A stretch of 64,000 nucleotides of DNA from Prinia subflava (lineage: Eukaryota; Chordata; Aves; Passeriformes; Cisticolidae): contig NC_086248.1 of assembly GCF_021018805.1 (NCBI RefSeq), positions 100,427,739-100,491,738 on the forward strand, given 5' to 3'. Below are positions 24,801 through 37,757 of the stretch, in pieces. The notes beneath the pieces were generated by a model. That model was not told the DNA's origin. It saw only the letters and a list, made by a program, of their open reading frames with translations, and did not search any database. A program made the translations under genes and the position numbers. Positions within the stretch are counted from its first letter, which is position 1; the number at the start of each line of letters is the position of its first letter.

Positions 24801-27800
24801 AAAATAACAGATCTCCAAAAGAATTTCCACTACTAAAAGTTCAAAGCTTCCAACAGACATAGTTTAGGTTGTGTCAAAAAAGAAAATGCAGATAGTTCAA
24901 ATGATTATGTAATTCAGCAAGCTAATAACAGAATAACAAATTCTCTAGGGGGGAGCAGAAGTAATGTTTAAATTTTCAGATTTTAATGCCTGAATATCTT
25001 AACCCTCTAATAGATTAAGTTGCAATGATCTTGAGTAAAGCAGCATTTTGACATTTTTTAAACCAAAACCAGATTCATGCTGAATCAGGTCTTTATAAAT
25101 TCAAACCTGTCCAAGATTCCCCAAAATGAGCACATATGAAAACACAGTCCTGCTACACTTCACACTCCTGGCACGCTTTTTATTACGGATGAAACAGACA
25201 CCAGGTTTTGTTCTCCAGGAGAATAGAAATTTGAACACATCAACTCAGAGTTTCACTATCAGAGATGATTTTGGTTTTGTAGAACTGGAATAAAGAACAA
25301 AAAACTTCAGCTTTCTTTCTGTCAAAACACATTAATATTAAGACAGCATTCCAAAAGACTTGGAAAATTGACACTTTGTAAAAGCAGCTATCATGTTTCA
25401 CACAAGGGTAGATTAAAAGAAGAACAGTAGGACTGCCAAACTTATTTATCCCTACAGTTCTTGTTTCAAAGCCACTCAATAGAAATTAAAGACCAGATTT
25501 CACTCTCGCATTTGCATTCCACAGAGGCAGGTGTATCCAAACCCAGAAATCATCACCTCTCTTTACATCCATCTTTGGCTACTTAAAATTGCTTGCCTTG
25601 ATTAAATTGCATCAACCTCAGCAGCCACAGCAAGCAAAGCTAATGCCAAATCAAAGACAGTTAACTGTATACAATATTTTCTTTAAACTGTATCTTTTCA
25701 GGGTTTGCATTTGCACCCAGGGCAAAGCCACATCACTGCCTCAAGGAGGTTACTTTGCATCCTCTGTGCACTAAAATCCCCTCACACTTGAGGGGGCCAA
25801 GTCAAGGAAGAGCAGCAGCCTACACAAACTTTGCCAAAAATTATTTTTAACAGCAAGTGAGGACTTTAAGTTACCAACCCAAAGCCAGGGTATGAGTGAA
25901 ATGCCTGTACCCCACACCCCAAAGACTGCAGCCCATCTCTGGGGGAAAAGGAAGAGGAAAGGGGGTAAGAGTGCAGTCACAGATAAAGCCAATGTGCTGC
26001 ACACACTTTGCTTTCCATGTGTTTTTATGCTGCTCCCTGACACTGCCAGGCTTGAAACTAGAATTAGCTAATGGGCACGTAAGAAGTTAATTCAGTATTC
26101 TTCTTTTCAAGATTACTTTTGGACAAGCAGGCAATTACAAGGATTTGGAATTCAGAATGGTTTGATATTACTTCTGTGTTAACAGCTCAGAGATTTGATG
26201 AGGCATCCATTAAGGGCACGCTATTTATCAAATAAATAAATGACTGCATCCCAGGCTTGTGAACCAAAAAGAAATCAAAAGTAATATGAACATTTGTGGG
26301 GGTTGCAGTCACATTTGTTAAGGAAAAAAATACAAATAGTGTAAAAGTGATAAATGCTGTCAAGACCAGGTATATATGCAGTTTTTAATGAGAGATATTC
26401 CTGTCTGACTTAAAAGAAAAGAAAACAAAACAAACTAAAATAAAAGATCCATACAGTAACACATTTTATTTGAGCATAACAAAGTGACAACAATAGAACC
26501 CTGAAAACTGTTCAAGACCTGAATTCAGAAAGCACTATTTAAAAGACAGAGATATTCTGACAAAAATCAGAATAGTATTTTATATTAATGTGCTAATACA
26601 TTGTCCACAATAGGACATTAAAACATTTCTATCTCAAAACTGAAACCCAATATTAATTTCAAGTACAGGAAACACTAAAAAGAGCTATAACATTTGTAAA
26701 TTATATTAATATTTAAATTAGATATATGAAATTTATTGTAAAGTTCATTGTAGGGAAAAATTAACTGAAGGTTCTATGTTGAAAAAAGACTTCAGCAAGG
26801 TAGGTTAGGTTAGTTAGATTCTTAGACATTTCCCATAGAGAAAAATTCAGCAGATAACTGAAATGCTGCATTTTTGATGCCATTTCCCTATATGACTACA
26901 ACAAGACATAATGCTAATAGAGCAACCGGACCAAACAGGACAAGATTTGCCTATTTTCCTACTGTATGGAAGATTATAGAACAATCTCTACCTAATCACT
27001 TCACAAAATAGTACAAAATTTAAGATTTTTATCACTGAAACTGATACCCTATTTGTATCCCTTAATTCAACCCTGTGACGTGTGTAAATAATATTGCCTT
27101 GTTTCATACATGAGAAAATAAGGTATGGGGGGAAAGGTTCCTCTAAATCCAAATGTAGTGAGGAAGTGCAACACAAACATTTTGAAGAAGCTGGAGTCCA
27201 GATCTGGATTGTCCAAATACAGCTTTGTATATGATTGCAGATGAGCCCCCCAGAACACTGCCAGTGTTCTGACACTGTAAGCATAAGATGAACACACACA
27301 GACTCTCCCCATCACAACAACTTTCACACATGGAAAGCAAATTAAAGTATGAAAATATTTTCTCAAGAAGCGAGGCTTTATAATCGTGGCTGCCATGCAC
27401 AGTGCAGAGCATAACATCTTGCAGAATGTAAGGGTATTTGTTGCACAGCAATTTCAGCTCTGTTGCCAGCTCGATTATCACCATACCGTGCTGGCAAGTG
27501 CAGCTTTTTCTGTATGAGAACATCTCAGAGCAGATTTCATTGTTGCTAGGGAGCTGCACAGCTCGAGGGCCCTGAAGGAAGAACAAATGCTGCAAATTGG
27601 TGGTACCCAATCAACAGTCAATCTGTTTAAGGTCCATTACTTCTCATTACCTTTTAACCATTATTTACTTTCTATTAGTTCAGACAGGATGATTGTAAAA
27701 AGGATGGCTGAAAAGGGCCAACTCAATAGGCATTTTTTCAAGCCAATCCTAATTATTTTTGGTATCATTACATCGTCCATCAAAAGATAAATACATTCTC

Positions 27801-30800
27801 CAGTCCAAACTGGCTTTGTGTCTAACTTTGCACCAGCGACTTGTGAACATGTTTGGAATGTGACGATGGGAAGGAAGGACATGCACTCTTTCATACACAG
27901 CTCTCAGTATTATTTCACTGTTCAGGACGTCCAAACTATGAAGCCAAGGGCTGCAAAATGGAGTCTTTTATAGGATATTCCTACTGAAAATTTAGGGCAG
28001 GATTTTTAGTGTAATGTTTTGATAATGGTTTAAATAATAGAGGAAAGGACTTTTCCACACCTGTGTGAGGTTAACAGAGTGTTTCTTGAAGGATGAAATC
28101 TTCCTGATTCTGATTTCCAGTGCTGAGCTCTGCCATGTTAAATAGAACTGTATAAGGTTAAAAATGGTTTCCTGAATTCATGTCCAAATTCCCAGCTCCT
28201 AGGTGTCTTCACAAGCCATGTAATTCATTCATGCACTTATTTGGGTTGGGTTGGAATGACTGTACCACTGTAGCAACCTACCACACGTGGTGATAGAACC
28301 GCTCTGGTGCTGCAAGGTGGATTTCAGAGTCAGCCACGTCTGTCATTTCACAGAGAGGACAGAACAGGACTGGAGAAGGAAGGGGGATCAGCTGTGTTCC
28401 TGTTATATACTCTTGAGGAGACTGGCTGGAAGATACAGTCCTGAACACTGATCTCTCACATTCAACTACCTCACTGTGGTAAATACCAGCCATCATTAGT
28501 CAGTGAGGTTTCAGAGAAAAGAGACACTTCTTCCCAAAAACACCTCTTAATCTTTGCATGGGAGGAAAATAACAAAACAACCCAGGATTAAAACCCAAGC
28601 TGCCCATGTGTCTTATTTACAGGAAACTTTGATGTCTTTTCTTCATTTTTTTTGTGCAGCAGAACCTTCTTAAATGGCTGATGAAATTCATTTGTCCTGA
28701 CACAGATGGGATCTGGGATATGAAGTGCCTCAGCTAGCAGTAGATCAAATTATTAGTTCTGTATTCTGCAAAATCCCCTCACTTAATTCTGAATTTTTCA
28801 AACCCCTAATACCTTTCAATTTGAAGTTTAGTCTGAACTTATATTTTCTATGAGAACTTTTAGATGCTTGGAATTCATACTCAATATATGAGCTGCATTT
28901 TGCATCCATCTGATTCAAGTGTACTTTATATAAGATTTAGATATTAATGCCTCATTATCTGCTTTTGTTCTTACCTTCTTATAACACTTCCATTGCTGAA
29001 ATGTCATGAATATTTTAATGCCTAATTGTATCTGCATTTTCATTTATTGGTTCCACTTTCTGAAGGCGTTACTGGAATTCTGCTCTTCATCCCATGGTAT
29101 TCTCGGCACAAGTAACTTTGCACGGAACCTCTTAGCAGTGCATTAAAATCTTTACCAAAGATGAAGTCATTTTCAGACACATGACTTCAAAGTATTTCTT
29201 TTTAACCTTTGTCCCTCTCTTCACAAATCATCTCCTGCAAAAATTCCCACTTAAAAATCTTCACCTGTTTTTCACCAGTATAATAATGCATTAAAAATGC
29301 AATATACTTCCCTTTTAGTAAACCTGGTTAGTGCCCCAATTTGAGGTTTTACTGTAAAGCACATGCACACATTCACAAAACACAGAAGATAGCTCCAGAC
29401 CAGTGAAATGTTGCCCTGCGTGTTTACACACCTTGTAAGATTTGAGCAGTGAATGCCAAGCACAAATTCAGAATGCCATTAACACATTTGCTGCTCCTCT
29501 AGCATGATCTTAACAAAAGTTTGCTCTTGTTTGATTCACAGCTGCTGATTGATAATATAAATTACATACAAGAGCCAAGAGAGTGTGAATTGACCGGACT
29601 GCAGTAAAACTATAAAGAATATGCATAGCATTTAGCAAATTATTTTCAACATGAAAAATATTTTAAACATAAGCAGTAGGAATTGCTCTGCAGAAAGCCA
29701 TATCCTTTATTTATGACAAAGAGTCTGCAGATTCCAGCTTTTTCATTCCCTCTGTCAATGCAACACATGAGTTATCTCCTGTCACTGTGAGTGCTCACCA
29801 ATTCATCTTCAGCTGCAGCCCTCTTCTAGAACATGTCACTGCTGTGATTATGTTTCCCTCAGATGGCTTTCCTGTTATTATGCTCTCACATTTGGATTTG
29901 TATCTTAATTACACGTTAATATTTCTCTATAAGGAAGGGGGTGAATCAATCTCATGAATTAATAGTGAACAGAGAGATAATCCAGGAAGGATAATGCATT
30001 GATAGAAGTGCTCTCATGGGATGTATTCTACAAGATTGAAAACAACAGCTCATAAAGAAATGCACTGATTAGAAGTGATTGAAAGGGCATGAAAGTTGAG
30101 GCTGGGCAGAACAGACCAAAGACAAAGTTTACTTAAATTGAAAGATGAAACATATTAATTTATATTATTAATATATTAATTCATATGAAATTTTGAAAAA
30201 GTTAAAGTGATGTCATTAAAACCTACTTAAATTATTTAACAATAATTATGGATGCAGCTTTCTCCAGAATCCTTTTCATTTACCTTGGCATATACTAGAG
30301 GTGATGTAAAGGATCACTTCCAATCACTTGCAATTCCATAAGAAGGGTTTTCCAGAACTTGCTGTGTTCTACTAAATAACTTCCCCTCTGCTTTCCAAGA
30401 CAGTAGGAACCATAATCAGGGCTAAACTGAACTGCCAAGTAGTCAGAAAAAAAAAAAGGTAGGGAGAACAAAAGATAGAATAAGCATGACACAGGCCAAA
30501 ATCCACATACTCATGGTAGAATTTTCCTCTAATTGGAAACATGTAGATAAAGATCCATTTAAAATAGACTTGTAAAAAATAATCAAATTGGAAAAAGAAA
30601 TTTTGCTGTTCTATTTTCATTTGTTTTTATTGTTGAGAGAACCATGAAGGTTATTTTGGTGGGTTTTTTTTTTCAGATCAAAACTTCCCAGCATTGTTTT
30701 GCCTTTGTTTCCATAAAAGGGCAAGATTGTCCTAGAAGCTTTGGTAAATTAAGGAGGAAATGGCAGATGGTTTGTGAATACAAGCAGTTTTGAAAAACAA

Positions 30801-33156
30801 GCTTCAATGAAAATTTACTTTCAAGCAACTGCTCCCAACTCCAATTGATCTCCTGTGCGAAGTAAGGAGATAATGCTTTTGTGCTTTTTATTCCAAATAT
30901 GGCTTATAAAAGAAACAGAAAAAATAAATTATTTAGAACCAAGAATTCTAAATAAAATGTATATCTATCTCTTAAGTAAAAGCTGATCATGTATTTGTAA
31001 AGAAATCTGAAAACATCCCAGAATCATTAGGGGGAAAATTAAAAATAAAAAAGCAAACGGGAACAAAATGTGTCATGGAAGACAGTGAATACTGTCATTA
31101 GGGTTGTAAGTCTATTATTATACATGCTTAGAATTATCTCTGAATAATTACAGAGGAGGCAACAACAGGAATTCCAGCTTGTGCTGCGATCTAAATTCGG
31201 TTCAGATATCTGATATTTCAACACTGTTTCATCAAAAACTGTTACATGAGAGTAGACTTAGTTTTGTTTCTTATGATCATTCCATTCAGATTTAAAGAGA
31301 ATTTATCTGACTTTAATCTCCTCCTTCATTTAAATAGTAATAATTTTCCATATCTAAACCATCTAAAAACATCCAAAGCACAGAAAATGTGATTTTCATA
31401 AAGAGATTTTCAGATTTTAGCTAGAAATACAGCAATCAAAGCTAGAATTTTCTTCTCTTGTACTGGTGTTGTGTTTCTAGTTACTTATTCTTGATATAGA
31501 ATTTTTTTTTTCAATAATGAGCTTCCTATTGATATACTTTCTTCTCAGTATTTGCATTTTTGAAAACAATAATGAATTAGAGCAGGAACGGCAAAAAAAA
31601 AAAAAAAAACAACAACTTTTATCTGTTAATTCTACTTCTAGCTTGAGTTTATGAAGGCGCATCAAAGACCATCTGAAAACTTTTAGTTCAAATCTTTCCC
31701 AGTTGCAGCTTACTTTGCCCATTTCCATTATTTAAAATCTGCATCATTAAACCTCTAGCACATAAAATAAACATACAATTTCTAAGATGTTTAAAATGTG
31801 ATATCATATATCTGTGTCTGTGCACACTCTCTTGTTTTCTTGCTTTGAAGTAGTTGCACAGTCCAGAATGAAAGTATCACATGTTTTCACTGGAGAGACA
31901 TATAACAAAACCATTAAAGAGCTTTTAAATCATTAAAACCTTCATATATTTTAATATACTCCTATTTTTTTTTACATCAAATAATTATGACTCAACTTTA
32001 ATATATCATTCCTTTATGGAATTATAAAAGATCAACAACAAAGTCCCTCAACACAAAAATGAGGGATCCAAAGAAGCAGTCTGCAGAAAACCCAAGGACT
32101 AATAGGCTCCTCATGTGTGCAAACAATATGTTTTCTGAAAGGCTCACAGATAAGAACCTTTAAATAGGCTATTTATATTGCTGGGTACTTATGTTCTTGT
32201 TTCTATTTGCAGTACAAAACATTAAGCTCAGAATATTGTCCAGTAACCCAGGTGTTGATGGAAAAACAGAATGCAGTTATATTATTCTAGTATCTTCTAG
32301 CCAGGAAGAAGAAATACAAGTTGAAAGTAATTGAAGCTAGTATCAGAGGGAAGTTAAAAGCACAAAGTAATATGAAAAATTATCAACCTTCCACCAACAA
32401 AATATTTATAACTAGGTGTTGGGCTCCAAAGACCTCTCAGTCATTCTCTACTTCTTTCAAAACACCAGCCAAAGGTCTGGATCCTCATTTAAATGGGATA
32501 TGTATGAAGGAAACTTAAGAACTTATCAGAGACTTATCATCATCATTTGCAGCTCAGTTATTAAGTTGCATAAAGAACACCATCCCATTTCCAAAGCTTT
32601 CAGTCTTGTTTGTTTGTTTTAATTTTTCATTATTTAGAGTTATTTTTCCGTTTATTTTTGTGACCAGCTTCCTTATGTCCCTTGAGTGTTACTTGGGCTC
32701 AGAATCTAAAGTTTCTAGCTCAGCTATAAATAGGAAATTTCAATTAAGCATATTTTAGAATTATTTTAATGATGCCAGCAAAGAGTTTTTTTGTCTTTTG
32801 GAAAGTGTTTTCCCCTCATTCTCAATGTATTTATATGCTGAGACCTTTGCTTAGTACTTACACTCCTTTTGTACTGAGGATTTCTTACACTTTTTAAAAG
32901 TGTTTCCATCTGCCACAAGGCTCCACTTAATGCCATGGTGAGTAATGGCATACATTCCACATAATTATTAATTAGTGGAAAGATCATGTAAGCTCGGATT
33001 TCCCAAGATTTGTGCAATAGATTCTGCAGTGTAGCTTTAATGTTTTATCCACCCTCTAAATTCACAGAGATTTGGGGGAAATAAAGAAAAACACAAAAGG
33101 GCCAATCCTTGGACTTTTTCTTTCTCTCCCCCCTTTCTCCCACTGGAGCTATGCAT
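24801..33156. other. Unique AT-rich non-coding DNA
   Basis: Over 8 kb without a recognised gene or transposon. It includes very AT-rich parts (26.7 kb, 30.1-30.2 kb), a GGTTAGGTTAG-like patch near 26803-26815 too short to be telomeric, and a 17-A run at 31593-31609. One exon-like interval on the minus strand near 27.5 kb is listed separately. Confidence 0.65.
27487..27571 (-). other. Possible minus-strand exon (weak)
   Basis: On the minus strand a good acceptor (TTTGTTCTTCCTTCAG) ends just before 27571. A possible donor (CACG/GTATGG) lies at 27487/27486, giving an 85-bp interval. It sits inside a 155-codon open frame (27143-27610). In that frame the interval encodes a Cys-containing peptide starting GPRAVQLPSNNEICSEMF, which I do not recognise. 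Local GC is higher than its surroundings. It may be a real alternative or non-coding exon, or simply chance. Confidence 0.15.
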
Positions 33157-33169
33157 CCACCAGAGGGCA
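33157..33169 (+). promoter_or_regulatory. CTCF-like core motif (candidate)
   Basis: CCACCAGAGGGCA fits the core of the vertebrate CTCF motif (CCACYAGRKGGCA) at every position and lies in the plus orientation. CTCF sites anchor chromatin loops, and motif direction matters for loop pairing. The flanks (GCAT before, ATGC after) are not diagnostic. One motif match is suggestive only; occupancy cannot be judged from sequence. Confidence 0.45.
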
Positions 33170-34415
33170 ATGCTGTCGCTGAGAAGCAGCTGATTCTTAA
33201 AAATTCAGAACTTCACTTCATCAAAGCACTTATATAAATTACATGAGTAACCAGAGACAGAGAAAACCTGATCTAGCAGTACATTAGAATGATTTTTGAA
33301 TGGGGCAAAAGGAACTGATGAACAGGATCTCACCCAGAATGAAGGGGTAAAGCTGTGAGACAGAGTGGAAATTGGAGAGGAGAAAGCACATCTTACCCTA
33401 AAAATTTTACCTTTGTTGAGAATAGAGGCTAATATATTTGAGAGAAGAGCTCTAATTCAAATTCTGGCAGCTTACCATGATATCAGTAGGATGTGACGCT
33501 TCCCCATCTCACTCAGCTTTGGTGGTTTCACTCTACTTCCTATCAACAATGTCCAAAAAAGTCATTGCTGCCTGCCAGAGCAGCTACAAATGAGTTCATA
33601 GTCTTAATATGGATTTTATTTAGAGTCAGAATGATAAAACTTTGCAGACTCAAGCTGGTACTCCTCTTGGCAGCTGTGAATGCACCTGATAAATACAGAA
33701 AGCAACTCACCTCCATAAATACAGGAATTGTTCAAGCTTGCAGGAATCGTAGCAAAAGATGAAGCACTCAAGCTACACTAGCTACAGCAGCGCGAGAAAT
33801 CTTTCATTTAAAACCCAGGAAACTTGAAAGAGAATCAGTGACTCTCATTTAACTTCTCCCCACTTCCAGGACAGCAGCTTTGAAAGGCCAGAGTTAAATC
33901 CCAACCTGACAGGCTGACACTGCTTTGTCAGTAGAACAGTGCCGACTGCAGTGGTTTGCAATCAGGTGTGAAAGTGCTAATGGCAGTTTTCATCACAGCC
34001 CAGTTCCTCAGACTTTAAAAACCTTACAGTTCTCTTCTCTTATACTATAAAAAAGAAACATTCACTGTTTTATCTATATTTCTTTTTATTTCATGGAGAA
34101 ATGGCTGGTTAGCAATGAGGATTCCAAAACCGCTTTTTGCAAATTTTTGGTTTACTCTCTAATTAGGGTGCCTTAAAACCACAAGCATTTTAACTTTTAG
34201 CTAAGTACAAATTTCCCAAATCTAAAGATGTCTCTTCTTGTCCTTCCATTGGTCTAACAGGGCAGAAGCCCAATGAAATTTTATAAGTTTTACAGGTGTA
34301 GTATAAAATTTTCTATGCCTATCATCAGAAAATTGCTATCTAGCAATAGAACATACCTATTCCTGTAAAACTAATCAGAAAATCTTTACATTAGTCTCTT
34401 GACAAATAGACATTC
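33170..34415. other. Unique non-coding DNA
   Basis: No gene, transposon or simple repeat of note. The open frame at 33493-33762 (89 codons) has no recognisable features. Confidence 0.6.
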
Positions 34416-34789
34416 TGAGGTACAACAGAACGGCCCTGGAAGCCAGCCAGCTGAAGGAGAGACCATGGTTTGCTTGTAATGTTTGTACTCAAGATTTATT
34501 AAGCAGAGGGATGTGTGTTATGAATAAGGAATTGTGGCATTACCAATACTCACATCCCTGCCACTGTGCAGTGATTAGTCCTGCAACAAACCTTTATCCT
34601 TTTCAGATTAGTCTGTCTTCTTGGTGACAGAGCAAACCTTGGGGATCAATCCATTGCCCTGGTCTTGGAGGGTAGGCCAGGTCACACATCAGGTCACACA
34701 TTTCAAGGATTCAGTGTAGTTAGGCTGCTACTTGTTATAGCAGACCTAACATCTCATTTTTGGGCTGCCAAATCATATCCTAGTTAACA
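34416..34789 (-). mobile_element. Possible old LTR-like fragment
   Basis: A block of about 375 bp with more balanced base composition. On the minus strand it carries CTTAATAAATCTTGAG, a polyadenylation-type AATAAA (reverse complement near 34495-34500), about 80 bp before a possible CA terminus. The other candidate end reads TGTTAACTAGG on the minus strand. I could not find a matching duplication at the ends, so the boundaries are approximate. It could instead be unique DNA that happens to contain AATAAA. Confidence 0.3.
34678..34701 (+). repeat. 12-bp tandem duplication with AGGTCA half-sites (DR6)
   Basis: CAGGTCACACAT is repeated exactly twice head-to-tail. This places two AGGTCA nuclear-receptor half-sites (34679-34684 and 34691-34696) in direct orientation with a 6-bp spacer. 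DR6 is not the usual spacing for RAR, TR, VDR or PPAR dimers (DR1-DR5), so a regulatory role is speculative. Confidence 0.5.
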
Positions 34790-37135
34790 GCAAAACAAAA
34801 CAAAAAACACCCACTCTCACCTTCTTTACAGATGCTTGTTTTCCAGTGTCCTAAAAACCTATTTAATTCCACTGAATATGCAGTCTGATGGAAACCTCTC
34901 TGGAAAATGCAAGTAAACTCCATGAAAAAGGAAAAAATAGCTAGCTGTAGTGAACTGAACATGACGGGACCCATACTTTAACAGAAGTGAAAAAGAAAAA
35001 ACTGATTAACAAACCTGCCACGTGAAATGCAACTGAAATGAGCCTCTTGGCCTGGAATTTTTTAACTGGTCATTCTAATTGTTCTGTTAGAGTACAGCTC
35101 TCTTTTCATCAGCACTTTTGTTGGTTTTCTAAAGCTAAGTATTGCAGATAAATAAATCACAAGTTTCCATGAAGTATTTAGGATTTCAAGTCACTTGGTA
35201 TGAATCACGCTTAGTTCTGTAAAATTAAAACAATTATTTGGTTACTCCACTCCATTGCAAAACACCAAAACACAACAGCCAGTCTTAGCCCCAGTTCATT
35301 AGACCTGTTCAGAGAATCACTAATTATAAAGTTCAGCAGTTTGATGGCAGGATTCATTCATTCAGTTAATGAAAATAATACCTGAAGTCTGTGTGGGGCC
35401 AGAAAGATAAGTTTGATTCACAGTTCTATTTCCACTCTTTACCTCTTCCCTCTGATTTGTTGTATTTCTCAGGTGAACTTTTCCATGTTTAGAGATCTGG
35501 CCAGTCAAATCATTCACCTGTCATTAATTTATTTCTTCTGTCCTTCTGATTGTCTATTTCAACATACTGTGTGAGATTTTATGCATTATTTGAGGTTGCC
35601 TGAAAGTGTAGTTTCCTGCTATCATCTAGTGTAGAAGCAGATTAAAAGTCACCACTGTATGCTTTCCACATGTTTAAAACCTTTCAGGACAATCCTGTGC
35701 TGGTCATATTTAAAGAATCCAAGCCTATAGAGTGGAGAAAAGAATACAGGATCTGATTCAATTTTTGTAAAAGTTACAAACACACACAGAACATCAACTG
35801 CGAAATCAACATTGGGGTTAAAATTTACAGTTCTATAAAGAGGTACTCATTTCTTGCCTAATCCCCAATTGGTTTGACAAGGACCTGCAGTATGTTCTGA
35901 AAAGTGGGGTTAAGTTAGATCAGATGAGGCACTCGCAAACAATCAGGAAATGATTTTGAATTGTAACTCAATGCAGTTATTAAATATAGAACATGGCTAG
36001 GAATAGGTCATTTGGGGTTTAAGCTACCTGACTACATTTCTGTGGTTAATAAATATATACTTAGGGCTAAAGAGGTTGAAGCTGGTATTTATTTTACATT
36101 CTGTACCTTAGTAGCAGTGTCCAACAGGCATGTTTTATGGAATAAAACATTGCAACCACTCATCCCATTACGCTGATTTTGTTACCTCCTATATCTGCAC
36201 TACAACTGCACCTACTCTATAAAACTACTGATGCTCATCTGACATACAGCCAGTATAAAGATTTATAAAGTGCAGCACAATTCTGCTATTCTAAAAGTAA
36301 AATAATATAAAAACACAAGCAAATATACATACACATGTGATTTTTTTTGATTTGAAATGCAAAATTAACAACACTATTGATGATCAATATTCTCCTAATT
36401 TCCCTAGATTAAAAAAGAAAAAAAAAAAAAAAAAAAGGCTACCTATATAGCATTATTCTGCATGAAGGAAACTTATGAACTAAATAGCTGTCATCAGATA
36501 CTTGTCACGTAATAAAAACTATGAATATTTTGATACTAAAATCAAAACTGCAATTATACTTTTAACTGTGACTCATTTCTGATTTAGATTGTTGTGATTA
36601 AGGATGTTTCTTTTTGCATACAAATTATACATTGAGTTTGCAGACTGTGTGAGAATTAGGAAGGCCAAGATAGACATTGCTCCTAAGTGCTTGGACTTTG
36701 TGGTTATTTGTGGGGCTTTTGGGGGTTTTTTTTAGAAAAAACTAAATTAGATTTAGAAATCACAGTGAATTCTTTCCCTGGGCCAAGAATTCGATGTGGG
36801 TGGTTGAATGAGTGGAAAACAATTTTTGCAGAGGAAAAAAATTGAGAATAAGTAGTTTTACTACAATACTCCAACTAGTATTATCCATCACACTGAAAGG
36901 AAGTGGAATAAACACTGCAAAGCAATGCAAATGTAGTAACTTACATAAACAAATCAATACCAACAGACTGCTATTGCAAGGCTGAATTCATACAGCTCCT
37001 TTTTATTAAAAAAAGGTCACTGCTCCCTAGTCGACCACTACCTATATTTAACAAAGATGGACCAAGTTGCAAAGATAGTAAGTTTCCATACATTTAATAT
37101 TTAGGCACATTGAAAGGAGTGAGATTTTCTGAAAC
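34790..37135. other. Unique AT-rich non-coding DNA
   Basis: No gene recognised. It contains an A-rich run at 36411-36436 (one G interruption) that does not end any identifiable processed gene copy. Confidence 0.6.
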
Positions 37136-37140
37136 TTTCC
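37136..37140. other. Target-site duplication, left copy (TTTCC)
   Basis: A 5-bp direct repeat of 37753-37757 bracketing the LTR. This length is typical of ERVL (class III) insertions. Confidence 0.6.
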
Positions 37141-37752
37141 TGTCTGACAATTTAGGAGCCACTCTGGCTGCCAGATTTGCACCACCAGAGATTTTCATTG
37201 CTGGGACCCCTTCCCCCTGGGCAGCTCTAGAGAAGTCCCAGGTGTCCCATGTGGCTCCCCACACACCCCATTCTCACATTTACACAAGGTTTCCTACACC
37301 AGTCCCACAATGGATCCTAAAAGCAGTTTAATCATGGCACAGTAACACAGAAACAACTCGAGCTGCAGCCCTTTGGGGACACCCCGGACATTTGTACCCT
37401 CACAGTGTGTGTGAGCCATAGTCAGGGCTCTTCCTACTGAGCTCCTGGTGTGTCCGAGCTCCTGCTGTGTCCTGGCTGCTGTCACAGCCCCCGTGCCCTT
37501 CCTGTGCAAAGGGCCGGTGCCAATCCACAGCACTCGTCACCCAGCCTGCAGCTCCCACCCAGCTGCCTGCACTGGGTGTGTTCCTCAACACCCAGGAGGA
37601 TTTACTCCTTAAAAGCCTCCTAGAACCTCTCAGTAAGTCACCGAACTGTCTTGTTCCAGGCACGCCTTCATTTCTTGCACACACATAGCAATTTGTGTCC
37701 CACTGGCCTCTCACAATATCCCTTACAACCAAAGCCCAAAATTCACTGACCA
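37141..37752 (-). mobile_element. Solo LTR of an endogenous retrovirus (ERVL-like)
   Basis: A 612-bp GC-richer block in AT-rich DNA, bounded by TG and CA and by a matching TTTCC duplication. On the minus strand it begins TGGTCAGTGAAT. It has a TTTTAAGG TATA-like sequence in the upstream half and an ATTAAA polyadenylation-type signal (reverse complement 37327-37332) in the downstream half, and it ends AAATTGTCAGACA. No retroviral genes adjoin it, so it is a solo LTR. The 5-bp duplication fits ERVL-type elements. Open frames in it (minus 37400-37753, 117 codons; plus 37467-37688) are compositional artefacts. Boundaries rest on the end dinucleotides plus the duplication and were not checked against a library. 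Confidence 0.7.
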
Positions 37753-37757
37753 TTTCC
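37753..37757. other. Target-site duplication, right copy (TTTCC)
   Basis: Matches 37136-37140. Confidence 0.6.

Noticed and set aside
26803..26816. Telomere-like GGTTAGGTTAG
   Set aside because: Too short and not an exact TTAGGG array.
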